Below, piece by piece: positions 1 through 12,155 of a stretch of 64,000 nucleotides of DNA; within the stretch, counting starts at the first letter, position 1, and each line of letters opens with the position of its first letter. The translations under genes and the position numbers were made by a program. Below the pieces are notes generated by a model. That model was not told the DNA's origin, searched no databases, and was given only the letters and a program-made list of their open reading frames with translations. The stretch spans positions 586,501-650,500 of the forward strand of contig JAPXFQ010002824.1 of the NCBI GenBank assembly GCA_028564705.1, written 5' to 3'. The stretch is from Apricaphanius iberus. Lineage: Eukaryota; Chordata; Actinopteri; Cyprinodontiformes; Aphaniidae.

Positions 1-2071
1 TTAAAAAGGTTGTTTTTTAATGAAAAAAGCGCCCTAACCTACTTTGATTTTCTCTCACTTTCTTGGCCTCTCTGGCCCCGACTTTCCTCTGCTCCCCCCT
101 CTTCTTGACAACCTGACACGTGGGGAACTGCACCAGTGCGAACTCCATCCAATAAACACAGCTGAGTCGAGACCACATCTATTTCAGCCTGGGTTCTATG
201 AATAGGAAGCAAACACATGTGTCACACTACACCATCCTATTTCCATACTGGCCACCCGGTGACTGACTGCCCTTAATGGGAAAGATATGTTGAAACACCT
301 GGTTTCTGCACAAATGGGATTCATTGCGCCTTCCCCCCAGTTCCTTTTACGTTTCTTTTTTTTAAACGTTTTTTTATATTTTTTTATATATATTTGTGGG
401 GGGGGGGCATATGGTTCCTCTTGTCCTGTATTCCTGATTTTCCACCAAGGTAGCCATGGTTATTCAACTGGTTTTGCCCTGTTTTTAATGCCTTGGAGCA
501 TGACCACAGATATTAAAACAGCAGTGCCTTCCAGATGTATTAATATCCCTTAAACCTTTTGACATCTTGTCATGTAACCAACACAAACTTCAAACTTCAC
601 AGATAAAAATCTGAAAAGTGGTGCATGCATATTTATTTAGCCCACTTTTTTTTCTTATTTATTTATTTTCTCTTTTTTTATTTACTCTTCATAACAATGC
701 AAATACATAAATGGGTTGATCTGCAAAGAAATGCTGGTAAATGCTACATGCTGGTAACAAAAGTATTTTATCTACAAACAGAATCAATGTTTTCTTTTAT
801 AGCAAGGAGAAGCAGTTATTGTGCAGTTTATTAACAAAAAAATTAAATAAAAGCCTATGACCTACTTCTTAATTAACTTGTAAAAGCAGAATGAGGATGG
901 ACATAAGTACCACACGATGACAGTACAGGCCCTCTTGCACTGGACTTATATAAGAGAAAAATGTATAATTCCTCTTTACATATTCCTTTTATCTACTGAG
1001 AATATTGGGGAAGATACCAATCTGTTACATATTCTGTGCAAGCTAAGATAAACAGCTGATGAGTCATAGGATTTTAATCTTTAGAGGTTGGACACAAATG
1101 ACAAATCTGGCTTTTATCAACCCCAAGTCTTTCTCAACAGACAAAAATAAGCTCAAAGTACAGTTTTTTTGCCTAAAGTAAACATTTTCCCCTGTAGAAT
1201 TTCCTAATTCCACTTCTTAACTAAAAATGGCAATTGTAATTTAAGTAATCCACTTGACATTACGTTCCCTATCAAAGAACTCAATGTCCCTAAGGATTAT
1301 TATTGTAACTGCAGCTAATGTGGTTGATACTGATGCCCTAAAGCAAAATGGTTTTGATAGCTCATATGAAATGCCTTTTATGCCATATTATTTTTTGATC
1401 CTGTTAAGAAGATGTTTGTAAAATAGACATTTTAATTTAGATGTGCCACTGAAAAGATAATCCTAGCTTGAAAGAGGCTGTCAAAAAACTCAGAATTGCT
1501 TTGTCCTCTAGGCAGAACCAGTTTCCCAAAGTGGAACAAATTAGCAATCAACATGCCTTCACTTTCTCCCAATTTCTTACTCAACAAAGCCTAATGATTG
1601 ATGTGTTTGCTTTTCTATTCCTCATATATATCAGAAACTTCTTGTTTATGTTCGGACTGGGAGATCGGGATTAAATATTTGCAGAGCATGCCAAAATTGT
1701 ATGGTTAACGATTGACAATTGGCATCAAAACATTTCTTTCCATTTTTTTGTTTTCTTTTTTTGAACCTACAGTAGATTAGATTTTGTGCAGGATGTCTTG
1801 TGAAACCTTCTACAATGTATCATCATGCAAGCTCAACCACAGCCATGTGTTGGCCATTAGGATTATACATTCAGGAACAAAATCTGCAATCTTTTTATCA
1901 CTCCAGTTTGGAAACTTACTTTAAAGCTTTGTTGCTTCACTTTACTCGTTTTCAAAGTTGGCTGGGTAAATAATTATCCTATAGCTCTTTCACTACCACC
2001 ATGAGACAATGGCTAAATTGGAAATTGAATTTCTTTCAATTTCTATTTTCAAATATTTCAATACAACAAAG
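1..2071. other. AT-rich non-coding DNA, no gene seen
   Basis: Low-complexity T- and A-rich stretches, including a 10-base G run near 398-407, separate ordinary unique-looking sequence. Open frames here are short, lack recognisable domains and have the AT-driven composition expected by chance. I see no splice-bounded exon, RNA gene or recognisable repeat. Confidence 0.6.
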
Positions 2072-3149
2072 TAGGGATGTCCCAATCAGGTTTTGCCCTT
2101 GAGTCTGAGTCCGAGTCATTTAATTATGAGTATCTGCCAATACAGAGTCCCGATCCAATACTTCTATAGGTAATGCATAAAAAACAAATAAAGAAGAGCG
2201 AAGAAACAGATCCAGGATATTCCTTTTTGTATTCACCTTATTTTAACATTTAACACTTCGATTAACAAACAGAGCACTTCTGTGAGATCAAGTAATTAAT
2301 AACAAATTATTCACTTTTGGACTTTACTGTAACAGTAGCCTAAACATACCAAAATGTCTTATATAAAAACAAATGGCACCTCAACTTAAATAAACGTAAT
2401 AATGATGATTCATATACATATCAGGGGTCGCATTAACGGAATATTTTCTGGATTTGACCGATTTTTTAGACTGGTGATGGGAAAATCTGAAGGCTGTCGG
2501 TCACTTTTACAGATTAGTATTCACTGATTTAGCAAAGATACTTTCAACTTTACCCAAGGATTACAGGTAAATAAGTCAACTGAACAAAAGATTCCCAGAC
2601 ACTTTGATCAAGGCATGTTGCTGACTGGGAGCTGACTGCATGTTGCAACGTTTCCGTGTGAGACTGCAGCCTTTGCGGCTGGTTATACGTGCTACGATAT
2701 GTGCCAAAGAGCGGTGCCAAACACCTGTTGCTGCTTCTTTCCTCCCACAAGCTTGTTTCTTCATTTTAAAACTTTGCCTGAAGCGACTCTAGTCAGAATT
2801 ACACAGCAGCACGTAGATACAGCATCCAGACCAACACCCCTATGAGAAGTCATCTGTGTGAGGCAAAAATCCTAAACCTCATGACAACAACCTCTGCAGC
2901 AATCCCACTATTTGATTAGCTTGTTTGAATTGAATATTATTTCAAATGAATAAAAGATAAATACTACTGAATAGGTACTAACTCATGGGTCTAGAGACAG
3001 GCACTAGCCCCCACCCGAATATAATTTAAAAAATTGATAGGTACATACAGTATATCAGGGTCTTGATCGGAAGGTAACGTCCAATTCCGATCAAGTCTGA
3101 AACTACGTGATCGGGGTCAATTTCCAATTACGTGATCGGGACATCCCTA
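2072..3149. mobile_element. hAT-type non-autonomous element with TAGGGATGTCCC termini
   Basis: The left end reads TAGGGATGTCCCAATCA and the right end is its near-perfect inverse (TGATCGGGACATCCCTA), giving terminal inverted repeats of about 17 bp that start with TAGGG, as in many fish hAT elements. The flanks CAACAAAG and CAAAAAAA would be a degraded 8-bp target duplication with two mismatches. The interior, about 1.05 kb, carries no intact transposase. The minus strand around 2550-2764 holds two short overlapping frames rich in Cys, His, Arg and Lys that could be the remains of a BED-finger exon, but I cannot align them convincingly. The hAT assignment rests on termini and duplication length. 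This copy is old, judging by the mismatched duplication. Confidence 0.72.
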
Positions 3150-3359
3150 CAAAAAAAGATATTACCAACACAACTTAGTAAGTTCCATCACAGACTTAAA
3201 TGTCAACTGAAGGCCTTTACAAAAAAAAAAGAACCTATATAAACCCACAGACATTAGGGTAACAGGATTGAACATTTTGCACCATCAGCTACTTTGATAC
3301 TGATCTTTTAGAAAGGCTATGATGCTATTAAGGCTTGGAAATATGGTCACGTTCCAAGT

Positions 3360-3760
3360 TCTGCTGGAAAATGAAAACCATGTCTTCATTTATTTTATAA
3401 TCAGAGAGAAACATGAAGTGCTCTAAGATTTCCTGGTAGACGTTTGTGCTGACTTTGGCCTTGATAAAAACTCATTTGACCAAAACAAGCAGAGAACATG
3501 GCTCTCCAAATCACCACAGAGAGTGGAAATTTCACACTTGACCACGACCAACTTAAATCCTCTGTCTCTCCAAAACCATTCTCCCAAAATCTGGAACCTT
3601 CCAAATGAAATCCAAAACTTGTTTTCATCCAAAAATGGGACTTTGGACCACTAAGCATCAGTCCTGACATTTTCTCCATAGCCAGGGTAAGACACACTGA
3701 TGATGTGTCTGGTTTGAGAGTGGCTTAACACAAGGACTGACTTTGGCTTTGTTCAAACAG
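3360..3760 (-). pseudogene. Tc1-like transposase relic (DDE region)
   Basis: On the minus strand two overlapping frames carry consecutive pieces of a Tc1-type transposase. One frame has DENKFWISFG, corresponding to the SDE-S-KF segment around a catalytic Asp. The other has SSVKFPLSVVIWRAM, corresponding to the VMVWGA segment that normally follows it. Because the pieces lie in different frames, at least one frameshift separates them, and the reading is also interrupted by stops. Tc1 transposases cut and paste DNA at TA dinucleotides. This copy covers only the middle of the catalytic domain and cannot encode a working enzyme. I could not find its terminal repeats. It is most likely an old Tc1/mariner insertion, with reading direction right to left. 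Confidence 0.72.
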
Positions 3761-5588
3761 GAAGTTATTCCTGATTTTGAGCGTCTTTTTCTAACGCACT
3801 TCATTGATTTTTTAAGCTTATTTGGCTTTTTGTTACTTGTATACCAGAATCATAGAAATAAACCAAAAAAATAATTAAAATGCATTACTCTATATGTAAC
3901 AACTCTACAAAGTTGTTAGATTTCTTTTTTTTAAATTTAGCTGCTTAAATAATGTTATACAAACTGACACATTTATACGCTAAGACATTAGTCCATATGT
4001 AAAAAAAGAGAATGGAATTCTATATTTTTGAGATAAAATACTAAATATTTTACTGATCTGCATGAGCCATCTTTGAGAATAATTTTGGCAAGCAAAAATT
4101 GGTAAAAGATGGTAAAGTATTTACATCTGATCATCATCTCTGTGCGATTTCCTCAGTTTCATGTGAAATGCTTTACTACAAGGAAGCAGTTGAACTTTAT
4201 TAAGGATACTGTGATATTTCTGCTGTAAATTATCTCAGGTAAGGGAATTTAGTAAGGGCAAGAAATGCAATAAGGTTAGTAAATAAGATTGTTAAAAACA
4301 TCTTTATCACAGAGTCATCATTTCCTCAATCCAATAGTTTTTCTCATTATTTTCATTTTGATTCACTGATTATATAGCTTCTTATTATTATAAAAAAAAA
4401 ACACAACAAAAAAACTGCAAATGTTATGACTTATTAATGATGACAAAACTCGACCTAAAAACACAGCAGTGGCAGAACACAGCTACATTTGCTAAAACTA
4501 AGAAAAGCAGAGAAAATTCCCTGCACCGTTGAAAGCTGATGAGAGAACGTCTGTTTTAGCGGCAACTGCTGCCCACTTTAAAGGAGACATACCTGGCTTT
4601 CAACAAACATGCCCTAGCAATGTAAATCACTTTAAGGAGATTGTAGAAAACCACCATTAGGAGCCAGTCATGCATCCCCACAGCATGACAGTGTCAGCGT
4701 GCAGAGGGATTGGTTGGCACACCTAGAGCGCCCTCACTTTCAGATAGGATAAAAAGGCGTTCTGGCTCACAGCACTACTGTGGATCAGCCATCTCTTGGC
4801 AAGAAAGAATGCAAACTGTCCTTACCTTTTGTAGCCAAAGCGAGCCATCATATCAAAAAGCATTCAAAGCAGAGAGGGAGATAGTGGCAAGATTATTACC
4901 CACAGCTTTGAAAAAACAATGTCAACAACACATATCTTGAGGTGCTGTGAAGCTATCTGTGGTATGAGGATGTTAAGAAATGTGCAACCAGTCAAAGAAG
5001 GAACGCCAAGTCATGGGATAAGAGTCTCCATAGCACCTATTTGATATCAGTAACGCTGCTCAACAAAATACCAATTCCAGTTCAAGCTAATCTTTTCCTA
5101 AAAATGTATGTGTCTGACATTGTCAGACATAAAGAGAACATGCAGAATAACTAGATTTCTAGAGTGGTTCCAAGACTTTATTATCTCACAACAAAACTGG
5201 ACCTTCGTTAGTAAAGGTCTGTGTGTTCTCGCATGTGATGGATGGATTTCTGTGCTTCTTCCAGGACAACACACATAACAGATTGTTGGGAGACTTTAAA
5301 AGGAGAAAAAAGTAAAAGTTTCTTTAGTAAAATTAAAAACAACCTATTTAAGTAAATTAGTCATTTTAACTTTAAAGCATCCTGAAAATACTGAGTGTGT
5401 CATTACTTACGAGTGGTCAAAAGAGGGCGTGTGTCTCTACTATAGTAATTTCAAGAGTTGTCTTCAAACATTTTCTTTAATTTTACTTTATATGCATTAG
5501 AGAAACAGCTAATAGGTTTAACTATTACAACATGGAATAGCTTAACCATGATTAGCATAATTAGCTTCATGATATATTACCGGAACAT
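3761..5588. other. Non-coding DNA, no gene seen
   Basis: AT-rich unique-looking sequence. A 76-codon open frame at 4710-4940 has no recognisable domain and no supporting splice context. I see no repeat family or RNA gene that I can name here. Confidence 0.5.
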
Positions 5589-5844
5589 CTAGAGAACTGG
5601 GTCAGACTCTGGTACAGAAAATCCTACATTAAGAATAGGAACTTCATTGTATTGATTAGCCAATTCTCATCACAAAAAACAGAAATCACATGCAGGGTCC
5701 CCCAGGGCTCTATACTAGGGCCCCTCCTATTTAGCCTTTACATGCTCCCATTAAGCCAGATAACAACAACAAATAATATCAACTACCACAATTATGCTTA
5801 CGACACTCTTCTTTATATCTCATTGTTACCAGGTGGTGTTGAAC
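5589..5844 (+). pseudogene. L2 LINE reverse transcriptase fragment
   Basis: The plus strand encodes a short stretch of LINE reverse transcriptase. VPQGSILGPLLFSLYMLPLS is the RT block that binds primer and template, and it is followed by NYHNYAYDTLLYISL, which corresponds to the catalytic YADDTQLYISL of L2-clade elements. The first catalytic Asp is replaced by Tyr (AYD instead of ADD), so the copy is dead. The upstream sequence gives NRNFIV, also typical of the segment before this block. The fragment stops abruptly at a TAGGGGTGTG terminus, the start of another transposon. The L2 C-terminus and 3' end reappear from about 6608. Confidence 0.82.
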
Positions 5845-6600
5845 TAGGGGTGTGCGATGTGACGATTTAAGACTGTGAAACGATCTGCACGTGTGACGAT
5901 CTGACATTTTTGAGAGATCGTTTTATACCGATTCACAGTTCTGCTGCTGTATTTCTGCCTCCTCTCTCTCCCTGCTCTAAGTGAATTACCTCCCGCCCAT
6001 CTCCTCCCTCCCCCTTCGAGTGGGTACAACCTGTAAACAAGCATGGCGTTGCCGCGACTGAGAGTGTAAATGAGGGTTTCGTTCTGAAGTCAAAGTCATC
6101 ATCCACTGTATCATCCACTGGTTTGGTTTTTTACCAGACAACAAAGAGCAAACAGAGATTATCTGCCAAGTTTGCAAGGAGAGCATCAAGGCAGTATATC
6201 CCATTACCATCAACTTTAATCTCTTGAAGAGAAAGTATCACAAAGAATACAGTGAGCCAGCTGGCAGCTAAAGCTATAAAGCCGACTGCGGCAGCAGTGG
6301 CTAGTGCTTTTTCTTAGTTCAGCAAATGCTAGAAAAAATAAAAAATAAAATCTACTCCCTACGACACAACCGGCAAACAATCCGCGCTACCAGTTACCCA
6401 GCTGCCTTTTTTCCCCAAACGCTGCCATTCCACGCATGTACGTGAATACACAGAGAGTTGCAGGGAATATTAAGAATATGTTTGGATGGATGGAAAAATA
6501 ATTAGAACTGCTTACACTACACTCTACCTTCATTATTTTATGTAGAAGCAGCACTTTGTATACCGTTGTGTTTTTACACTACATTGTTATCACTAACATT
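5845..6600 (+). mobile_element. hAT-type element relic with BED-finger remnant, inserted in L2
   Basis: It begins with TAGGGGTGTGCGATGTGACG, a terminus of the TAGGGGTGTG kind seen in fish hAT elements, exactly where the L2 coding sequence breaks off. It carries a decayed BED-finger exon at 6119-6271. No inverse of the terminus (CACCCCTA) is visible before the L2 sequence resumes, so the right end is lost or diverged and the right boundary is approximate. About 600 nt of the host L2 (RT thumb and downstream region) is also missing, so the insertion was accompanied or followed by deletion. Confidence 0.62.
6119..6271 (+). pseudogene. BED-type zinc finger remnant of a hAT transposase
   Basis: One plus-strand frame runs WFGFLPDNKEQTEIICQVCK, then continues through NFNLLKRKYHKEY to a stop at 6269-6271. 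This follows the BED layout: an aromatic W-F start, a C-x2-C pair, then an N-L segment and a terminal His region. The first of the two zinc-binding His positions appears lost, since NLLKRKYH replaces the usual N-L-x2-H-L-x-x-x-H. BED fingers bind the ends of hAT elements. The frame has no in-frame Met at a plausible start and no downstream catalytic domain, so this is a remnant rather than a host ZBED gene. Confidence 0.6.
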
Positions 6601-6607
6601 TTTATTG

Positions 6608-6957
6608 GGCAGAACAACAACCAAGCATAGGGAAGCAGCTTTCAGCTTCTATGCTCCTGACATTTGGAACAAACTGCTGGATGAATGCAAAACTGCAGAG
6701 ACACTGAACTCTTTTAAATCTAAAATAAAAACTTACCCATTTAGACTTGCTTATGTGTAACTGATACTATTATTTCAGTACTATTATTCCTAAACTGTTT
6801 TTTTTAATGAAATGCAATTGTTTGTTTTATACATGTTTGTTTATGCTTTCTCTTATTGATCTGTATTAATTTTCAAATTTTTGTAATCATATAAAGCATG
6901 TTGAATTGCCTTGTGTTGAAAGTGTGCTATTCAAATAAAATTGCCTTGCCTTGCCAT
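6608..6957 (+). mobile_element. L2 LINE C-terminus and 3' tail
   Basis: The plus strand encodes REAAFSFYAPDIWNKLLDEC followed by LNSFKSKIKTYPFRLAY and a stop at about 6760. This is the C-terminal signature of L2-clade ORF2 proteins (AFS-APxLWN-LP and FK--LKTYLF). The following 3' untranslated region ends in AATAAAATTGCCTTGCCTTG. The same kind of ending occurs at 34.77 kb, so both belong to one older L2 subfamily. It is the continuation of the fragment ending at 5844, after a hAT insertion and a deletion. Confidence 0.8.
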
Positions 6958-7254
6958 GGGAGACTGGTATAATGAAGGCATAAGGGAATGGGGAGAGACA
7001 GGACCTTGCTTCCTGCTCAGAAGGAGGTAAAATGGATATCTGCTTGCATTAAATACAGACAAATATATGAGCAAAAGGTTTGCATAAGTTTAGTTAATGA
7101 GAAGATGCTGAGATTTTGAGCTTTTACTCTGTTCTTCTAAACAAAAACTACATTCTCTAGTATTCACACTGATCGCAACTGAATTTTAAATACAGGAATT
7201 TAATAGTAAACAGATGGTAATCATGAAGATGACCAAGACACCCGATTACTGCTA
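6958..7254. other. Non-coding spacer
   Basis: Short unannotated stretch between the L2 tail and a Tc1 relic. I see nothing recognisable in it. Confidence 0.5.
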
Positions 7255-7755
7255 CTGTGTCTTGCAAAAATATTAAAACCCCTTGAACTTCTTTTTTTTA
7301 ATCTTTCACCACAAAGCTTTTGAGGTTTCATGCAAAATGCTATGCATGACAGAAACAATGCATAATCCTCTGAATACACCATCCCCAGAGTAATATATGA
7401 AGGTGGCAGCATCATGCTGTAAAAGGGACAGGGGTGCAGGTCAGAGATGAGTAGAGGACAGAAGGAGCTAAATAGAGGGATATCCTGGAGAAAACCTGTC
7501 AGAGGATGAAAGAGACCAAGGTTCACCTTTCAGCAGAAAACCCCTGAACATACAGCAAAGGTACAGTGAAATTGTTTCTTTTAAATACAATTAATAATTT
7601 GTGCCAAGACTTGAAAAATGTTGTTCCCACTCTTAAATAGTTTTAGAATTTCAGAGCTGGTAGAGACATACCTAAAAAGCCTTGCAGTTATAGTAGTTGT
7701 AAAAGGTGGCCCTACACATGGAAACCCTAATAAACTAAAGTCAAGCTTGTGGCTG
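7255..7755 (+). pseudogene. Tc1-like transposon relic, sense orientation
   Basis: The segment starts with GTCTTGCAAAAATATT followed by CCCCTTGAACTT, close to the start of the common fish Tc1-like family beginning GTGCCTTGCAAAAGTATT. Inside, AAGGTGGCAGCATCATGCTG gives the GGGSIMLWG transposase motif (here with Gly codons partly lost). TTCACCTTTCAGCAG corresponds to the F-FQQDN stretch before the second catalytic Asp, and GCCAAGACTTGAAAA to the W-DLK stretch near the third acidic residue. The end has CTGGTAGAGACATACC, the usual C-terminal TYPK/RL region. Multiple stops and internal losses make it non-functional. The open frame on the opposite strand is a shadow. Confidence 0.75.
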
Positions 7756-10700
7756 TAACATGACTAAATGTGAAAAATCTCAAGGGATATCTATTTGCCG
7801 GGCACCCTAGTAAACTTACTGATGTGGCTCAGCATTAGTGCAGTGAGTGAACTGATTGAACCTGACTGCACTGCATAGAAAAAAATATGTAACACTTTTC
7901 TGAAAGTGTTTTCAGAAAAGAAAGTACTGCAACTGTTTAGGAAATAAATTATTTCAGGAAATTATTTAAAATCAAGATATTACATTTGATAATATACATT
8001 ACTTCAAGTGACCGAAATACATGCCTCTCCATCTACCTCAATCTTCCTCTGAACAAAGGCAAAAAAAAAAAAAAAAGAAGCTAAGTATGGGTCAGGGGTG
8101 GGAGTTGGGGTCTTTATGGGATCTGATTTAAGTGGGCTGCAGCCCTGCATGATCACATAGTAACAAGTTCAGACACCTTAGCCTAACATTCTGGTACCAG
8201 ATTCAGGCCGTTTGAAGTTTTCACATTAAGCAACTCCATTCCTCTGGCACTCCCCCACCTATCGCATTCCTCCAACTTTCAGCATGTCTTGACCTTGTGC
8301 CAGCTTCACCAAAACCTTTTTCAAGCACACCTGGTAGTGGTTAGGCTCAATCACAGTACAGAGCTGCTGACGGGTGCTGGGGGAGTGAAGGAGAACATCA
8401 TGACAAAGGTACTCCTATTAACAAATACCTCTATGTTATATGTATTACTCACAGCAGAGTTAGATGTGTCTGAAGGAATGCATGTCAAACCCAGAGCTTT
8501 ACTCAGTACCCAACATTCAATTTAGAGATAAACCCCCCATCATACGTGAAGTCGAGATCAGATTGTGCAGTGCAACATTTCCACATTCTCCAGCTGCTGT
8601 ATCACAAGGTTAATGCATGTTTTTTTAATGTTTTTTTTTACTATTATTAGATAAAGGATCAAATTGATTGTAGGATAAGTGTTGATACAGATCAATTCAT
8701 TTTTTAGTTTGTAATACGAATAACGTTATTTGAAGCAGAGTAAATAATAAAAGCCAATTAAGCACCCCATCTTTTTAAACCAGCATATTATCAAGGCTAT
8801 GGTGACTGGTTTAATGTAGAGATGCAACTTGAAATAAGCTGATGACCAGAATCATACAATTACCAGTTCCTTCAGCCCTCAGTAGGTGTCCAGCTGATTG
8901 AAAAAATTAAAAATATGATAAAAATATGAACTTTTTCAGTGAATCCAATATATAGAAATGCTACTACATTACAATAAGCCCTTTTCCATATTAATTACAC
9001 ATTTGAAATTAGGTCTAGGGAAACTATGTGGGAAGCTATTTGAGGAGAAGCTGTATTTTCTACAAGGATCTAGACACAGCCAAAGTTGAGCAGGGTGATT
9101 TTGAATAAAGCAAAACATATTTTCTGTATTCAATGGTTTCAATAATTATGTTGATACAGATTAAAATGAGAAATTCAGCTTGTAAGATGGAATGTGTTTC
9201 AAAACTAGCTGAATTAACAAATGTATGTAAACAGCGACTAAAATATGTTTTATTCCCATAAACTAAACTCAAAATTCCATTTGGCCTTGTGTGACATTAT
9301 GCACTAAAAGTAGAAAAATAATAAAAGTAACAAAATAACAACAACAAAAACCCTCCTCAACATCAACATATATAGATTTTCAAAACTCTTTCGGAGGACA
9401 GTTTTAAACGCCAAATTTTGCTCAGGTGTATGTAAACAGATTCTTCAGTCCGTCTTTTGCATTTACTGTGTTAGTAGTTTAGAACATCAGCTTGCAGATG
9501 TGTATCTACATAGGGGCAATTTGGCCCAATACATCTCACATGCAATCATAAAAATGAGCGAAAAAGACTACAACAAAAAAATACATCCACATGGATACCA
9601 GAAATGCCAAACCTTCTCAATCCGTAATATTCTATTCATATCATTTATTGGTGACACATGCTACCTTTCTTTATTGTGCTTCTTTTGATCACATTAATAC
9701 TACAAGAAACTTACCACTGAATTTGGAAGCCAACTAAGAATTTCCCTGTAGTTGTTATGGAGTATACAAGTCATACCAATTTAGTAAATGCAGTGAAAGC
9801 ATGAAGGTAGTTTACCAAGATTAGAAACAGGCAATTCATGTTCATGAGAGGAGTGCAAATGGTAATCTGGAATAGAAAGATGTTTCTGTAGAACCATAAA
9901 ACAGACGTTCACATAAAAAATACAAATTCACACTACTGGCTCAAATCTGTCCTCCAGCTTGTAGTACTATTTTATCAATGATGGTCCCACATACAGCATG
10001 AGAAGCTACATGCTGATAAAGCCTACCTTCATTACTGTTATTCTTGTCAGTAAATAGATGTAATTGATTAATTGCCCTGCACTTCCTTCAAGCCAAGAAA
10101 GCGCAAGAAAGAATAAACTTTAGCAGATAACGGAATGGCTAAATATAGTATAGCAAACTTGCTCTGTTTTAACCTGAGGTTTTGACCTCTTTGTATTTGC
10201 ATAAACTATTAATAAAACCCTGTTTTAATGTTTTATTAAAAATAAATTATCACTCATGGGCAGGAAGGCTAAAAGTATGTTTTGAATGTTGCTCTTATGT
10301 ATTCCTATATGACTGTTTTTCATGAAGAAGTTGTAATCAGTTAAAGACTTTATCAACAAGTGAAATTAAAAAAAGCAATATCTGAATTTAGCTGTTGGTA
10401 GTAGTCCAGTTCAAACACCTGTGGATCTCAGAAATGCTGCAAAGCCAGCTGGATTCTCTAAAGGCATTTTGAACATTTTAAAATATATGGGATTTAACCA
10501 GCAGAAAATATTCATTTTTCAAACTCCAAGTGTCACATAAATAACCAGAACAAAAATAGACCACCCATTTAAAAACTTACAGGCTAATGTTTGGTTGGAC
10601 TGAGCACAATAGCAGTTTGAAAAGATTATGATTTTCATAATATTGAATCATGATATAGTGTCTCACTCAAAGACTTAAGCGAACAAGGATATAGTGTCGA

Positions 10701-11376
10701 ATGGCAGAAACACCAAGGTTGGTGTACACTTTAGGCATTTTTTCTTTTTTTTCACCTTTAAGTGGACTGTTGCTGAAATGTTTGACTCTGAGTGGCTGCA
10801 TTTTCTTGTTTTTCCCCCTAATCTATTGTTTAAGATTGATCCATTATAGGGTTTGACAGCTATAAAATAAAATTTGACCAAGGCTTAATGGTAGGTCCAA
10901 ATGTGCTAATGTCTGGTTTGCTTGCAACCCAACTTGTGTTTCTACATGTTGTTCCCTAAATCATTTTACTCATGTGTTGTATTACTTTTAATGGTCTGAG
11001 AATGCCAGAGTTGCAGAGAACATGATTTTTAAATTAATTGTTCCGTGTTAGACATCGCTTACAGTCTTTGTTCAGGTTTATTAGGCTGACCTGTTCCAAA
11101 TTTTTGCATTAATAAGCTAGACTAAAAGTAAAGCGTAATACTTAAAGAATAGGTGTTGCTACTTTGAAGCAAAAAACATTTTTTAACAGTGCTTGAATAT
11201 TCTGACGACAAGAAAAAAAAAAAAACTTGGTGAACATTCAGGTATAATATCCTCATGTATTAAAGCTGTTAAATACCGGTGTAGTGTATGTACATTTTTC
11301 TTATTTATTTTTAGAGAGTCTTTTTAAATAGAGATGACTGTCTAATGGCTGAGAAGGTTGTAGAGCTGCACAGTTA
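7756..11376. other. Long AT-rich stretch without identifiable gene
   Basis: 3.6 kb with an A16 run near 8058-8073 and many short AT-rich open frames without domains. Sequences around 9200-9440 contain AATGTATGTAAACAG and GTGTATGTAAACAG. These resemble the TGTATGTAAAC tips of some Tc1 families and are roughly 200 bp apart, but I cannot connect them to a transposase. No exon or RNA gene is recognised. Confidence 0.45.
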
Positions 11377-11404
11377 GATGTGGATGGAGCTGATGGGTTC
11401 TTGA
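11377..11404. repeat. Left member of a 28-bp direct repeat around a gypsy fragment
   Basis: A 28-base word starting GATGTGGATGGAGCTGATGG is repeated without mismatch at 12128-12155 in the same orientation. The 751-bp offset brackets the Ty3/gypsy fragment. Such a length is far above the 4-6 bp expected for a Ty3/gypsy target duplication. Confidence 0.9.
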
Positions 11405-12127
11405 CAGAAGACCGGACCATATCCCTCCCAGTTCTGGAGGATGGGAGTCCAGGAGTTGGCAGATTGAGTAGGTGGGTCGCCTGTCTATAAAACGTGGAGG
11501 AGGAGGTTCATTTGCTGGGGGGCATAGAGGCGAGGAAACATGCGATTTCAGCAGGGAGCAGTGGAATACCAGATGGACCTTGAGTGAGTTTGGGAAGTGA
11601 AGGCAATAGGTAATGGCATTGACCTGTTGGACAATGGGTTATGGACCAATGAACCTGGGAGTGAGATTCCTGTAATCGGTGTTCAGTTTGAGTTGTTTGG
11701 TTGAAAGCCTAACCAGGTTGATGCATGGGAGCGAGCCGACATTTGGGGTCCTGGTGTCTCTGGTAGCTGGTCTTGGCTCGGTTGATCGAAGCTGTAGCAC
11801 GGATTCAGGCTCTTCTGGCAGGTCTCGAAGGGAGAGAGCCCAGTGTCAAAAGAGACCTGGAGGTTCATGGAGAGCTCAGCCCAGAATAGATGTTTAGGCC
11901 TAGAACCTGGAAGAGAGGAGGCAAAGCATCTGAGAATTTTGGCGTCCTGTTGATTGGCACATTCAGTCAGGCCAATCGATTCTGGGTGAAAGGCAGAGGA
12001 CAGACTACAGGAGGATCCAATGAGAAGGCAAAAGGCTCTCCAAAACTTGGCAAAGACAGACCATATACTGGAGGAAGAACTCGGCGGTCTCCTTGGCGGT
12101 GGGTAGACCGGGCAGAGTTACCAGGTG
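11395..12127 (-). pseudogene. Ty3/gypsy polyprotein fragment: integrase end and chromodomain region
   Basis: Read on the minus strand, this piece holds an integrase-like order of motifs spread over several frames. The early part has LPTAKETAEFF, as in the integrase core. Then comes a Glu-containing stretch with an FHP-like context. VSFDTGLSPFE at about 11840 corresponds to the S-ATGLSPFE motif. NTDYRNLTPRFIGP near 11660 corresponds to the S-KLAPRFIGPF segment that opens the C-terminal domain. [14 protein letters not shown] near 11480 matches the linker before a chromodomain. Frame changes and stop codons between these pieces show that it is dead. No protease, reverse transcriptase or LTR is adjacent. 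It is a fragment of roughly 730 bp bounded by a 28-bp direct repeat. Confidence 0.75.
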
Positions 12128-12155
12128 GATGTGGATGGAGCTGATGGGTTCTTGA
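12128..12155. repeat. Right member of the 28-bp direct repeat
   Basis: Identical over 28 bases to 11377-11404. Downstream of it the sequence is unrelated AT-rich DNA, so the repeat marks the right border of the gypsy fragment. Confidence 0.9.

Noticed and set aside
9200..9440. Two TGTATGTAAACAG words resembling Tc1 tips
   Set aside because: They are in direct rather than inverse orientation, with no transposase-like sequence between or beside them.
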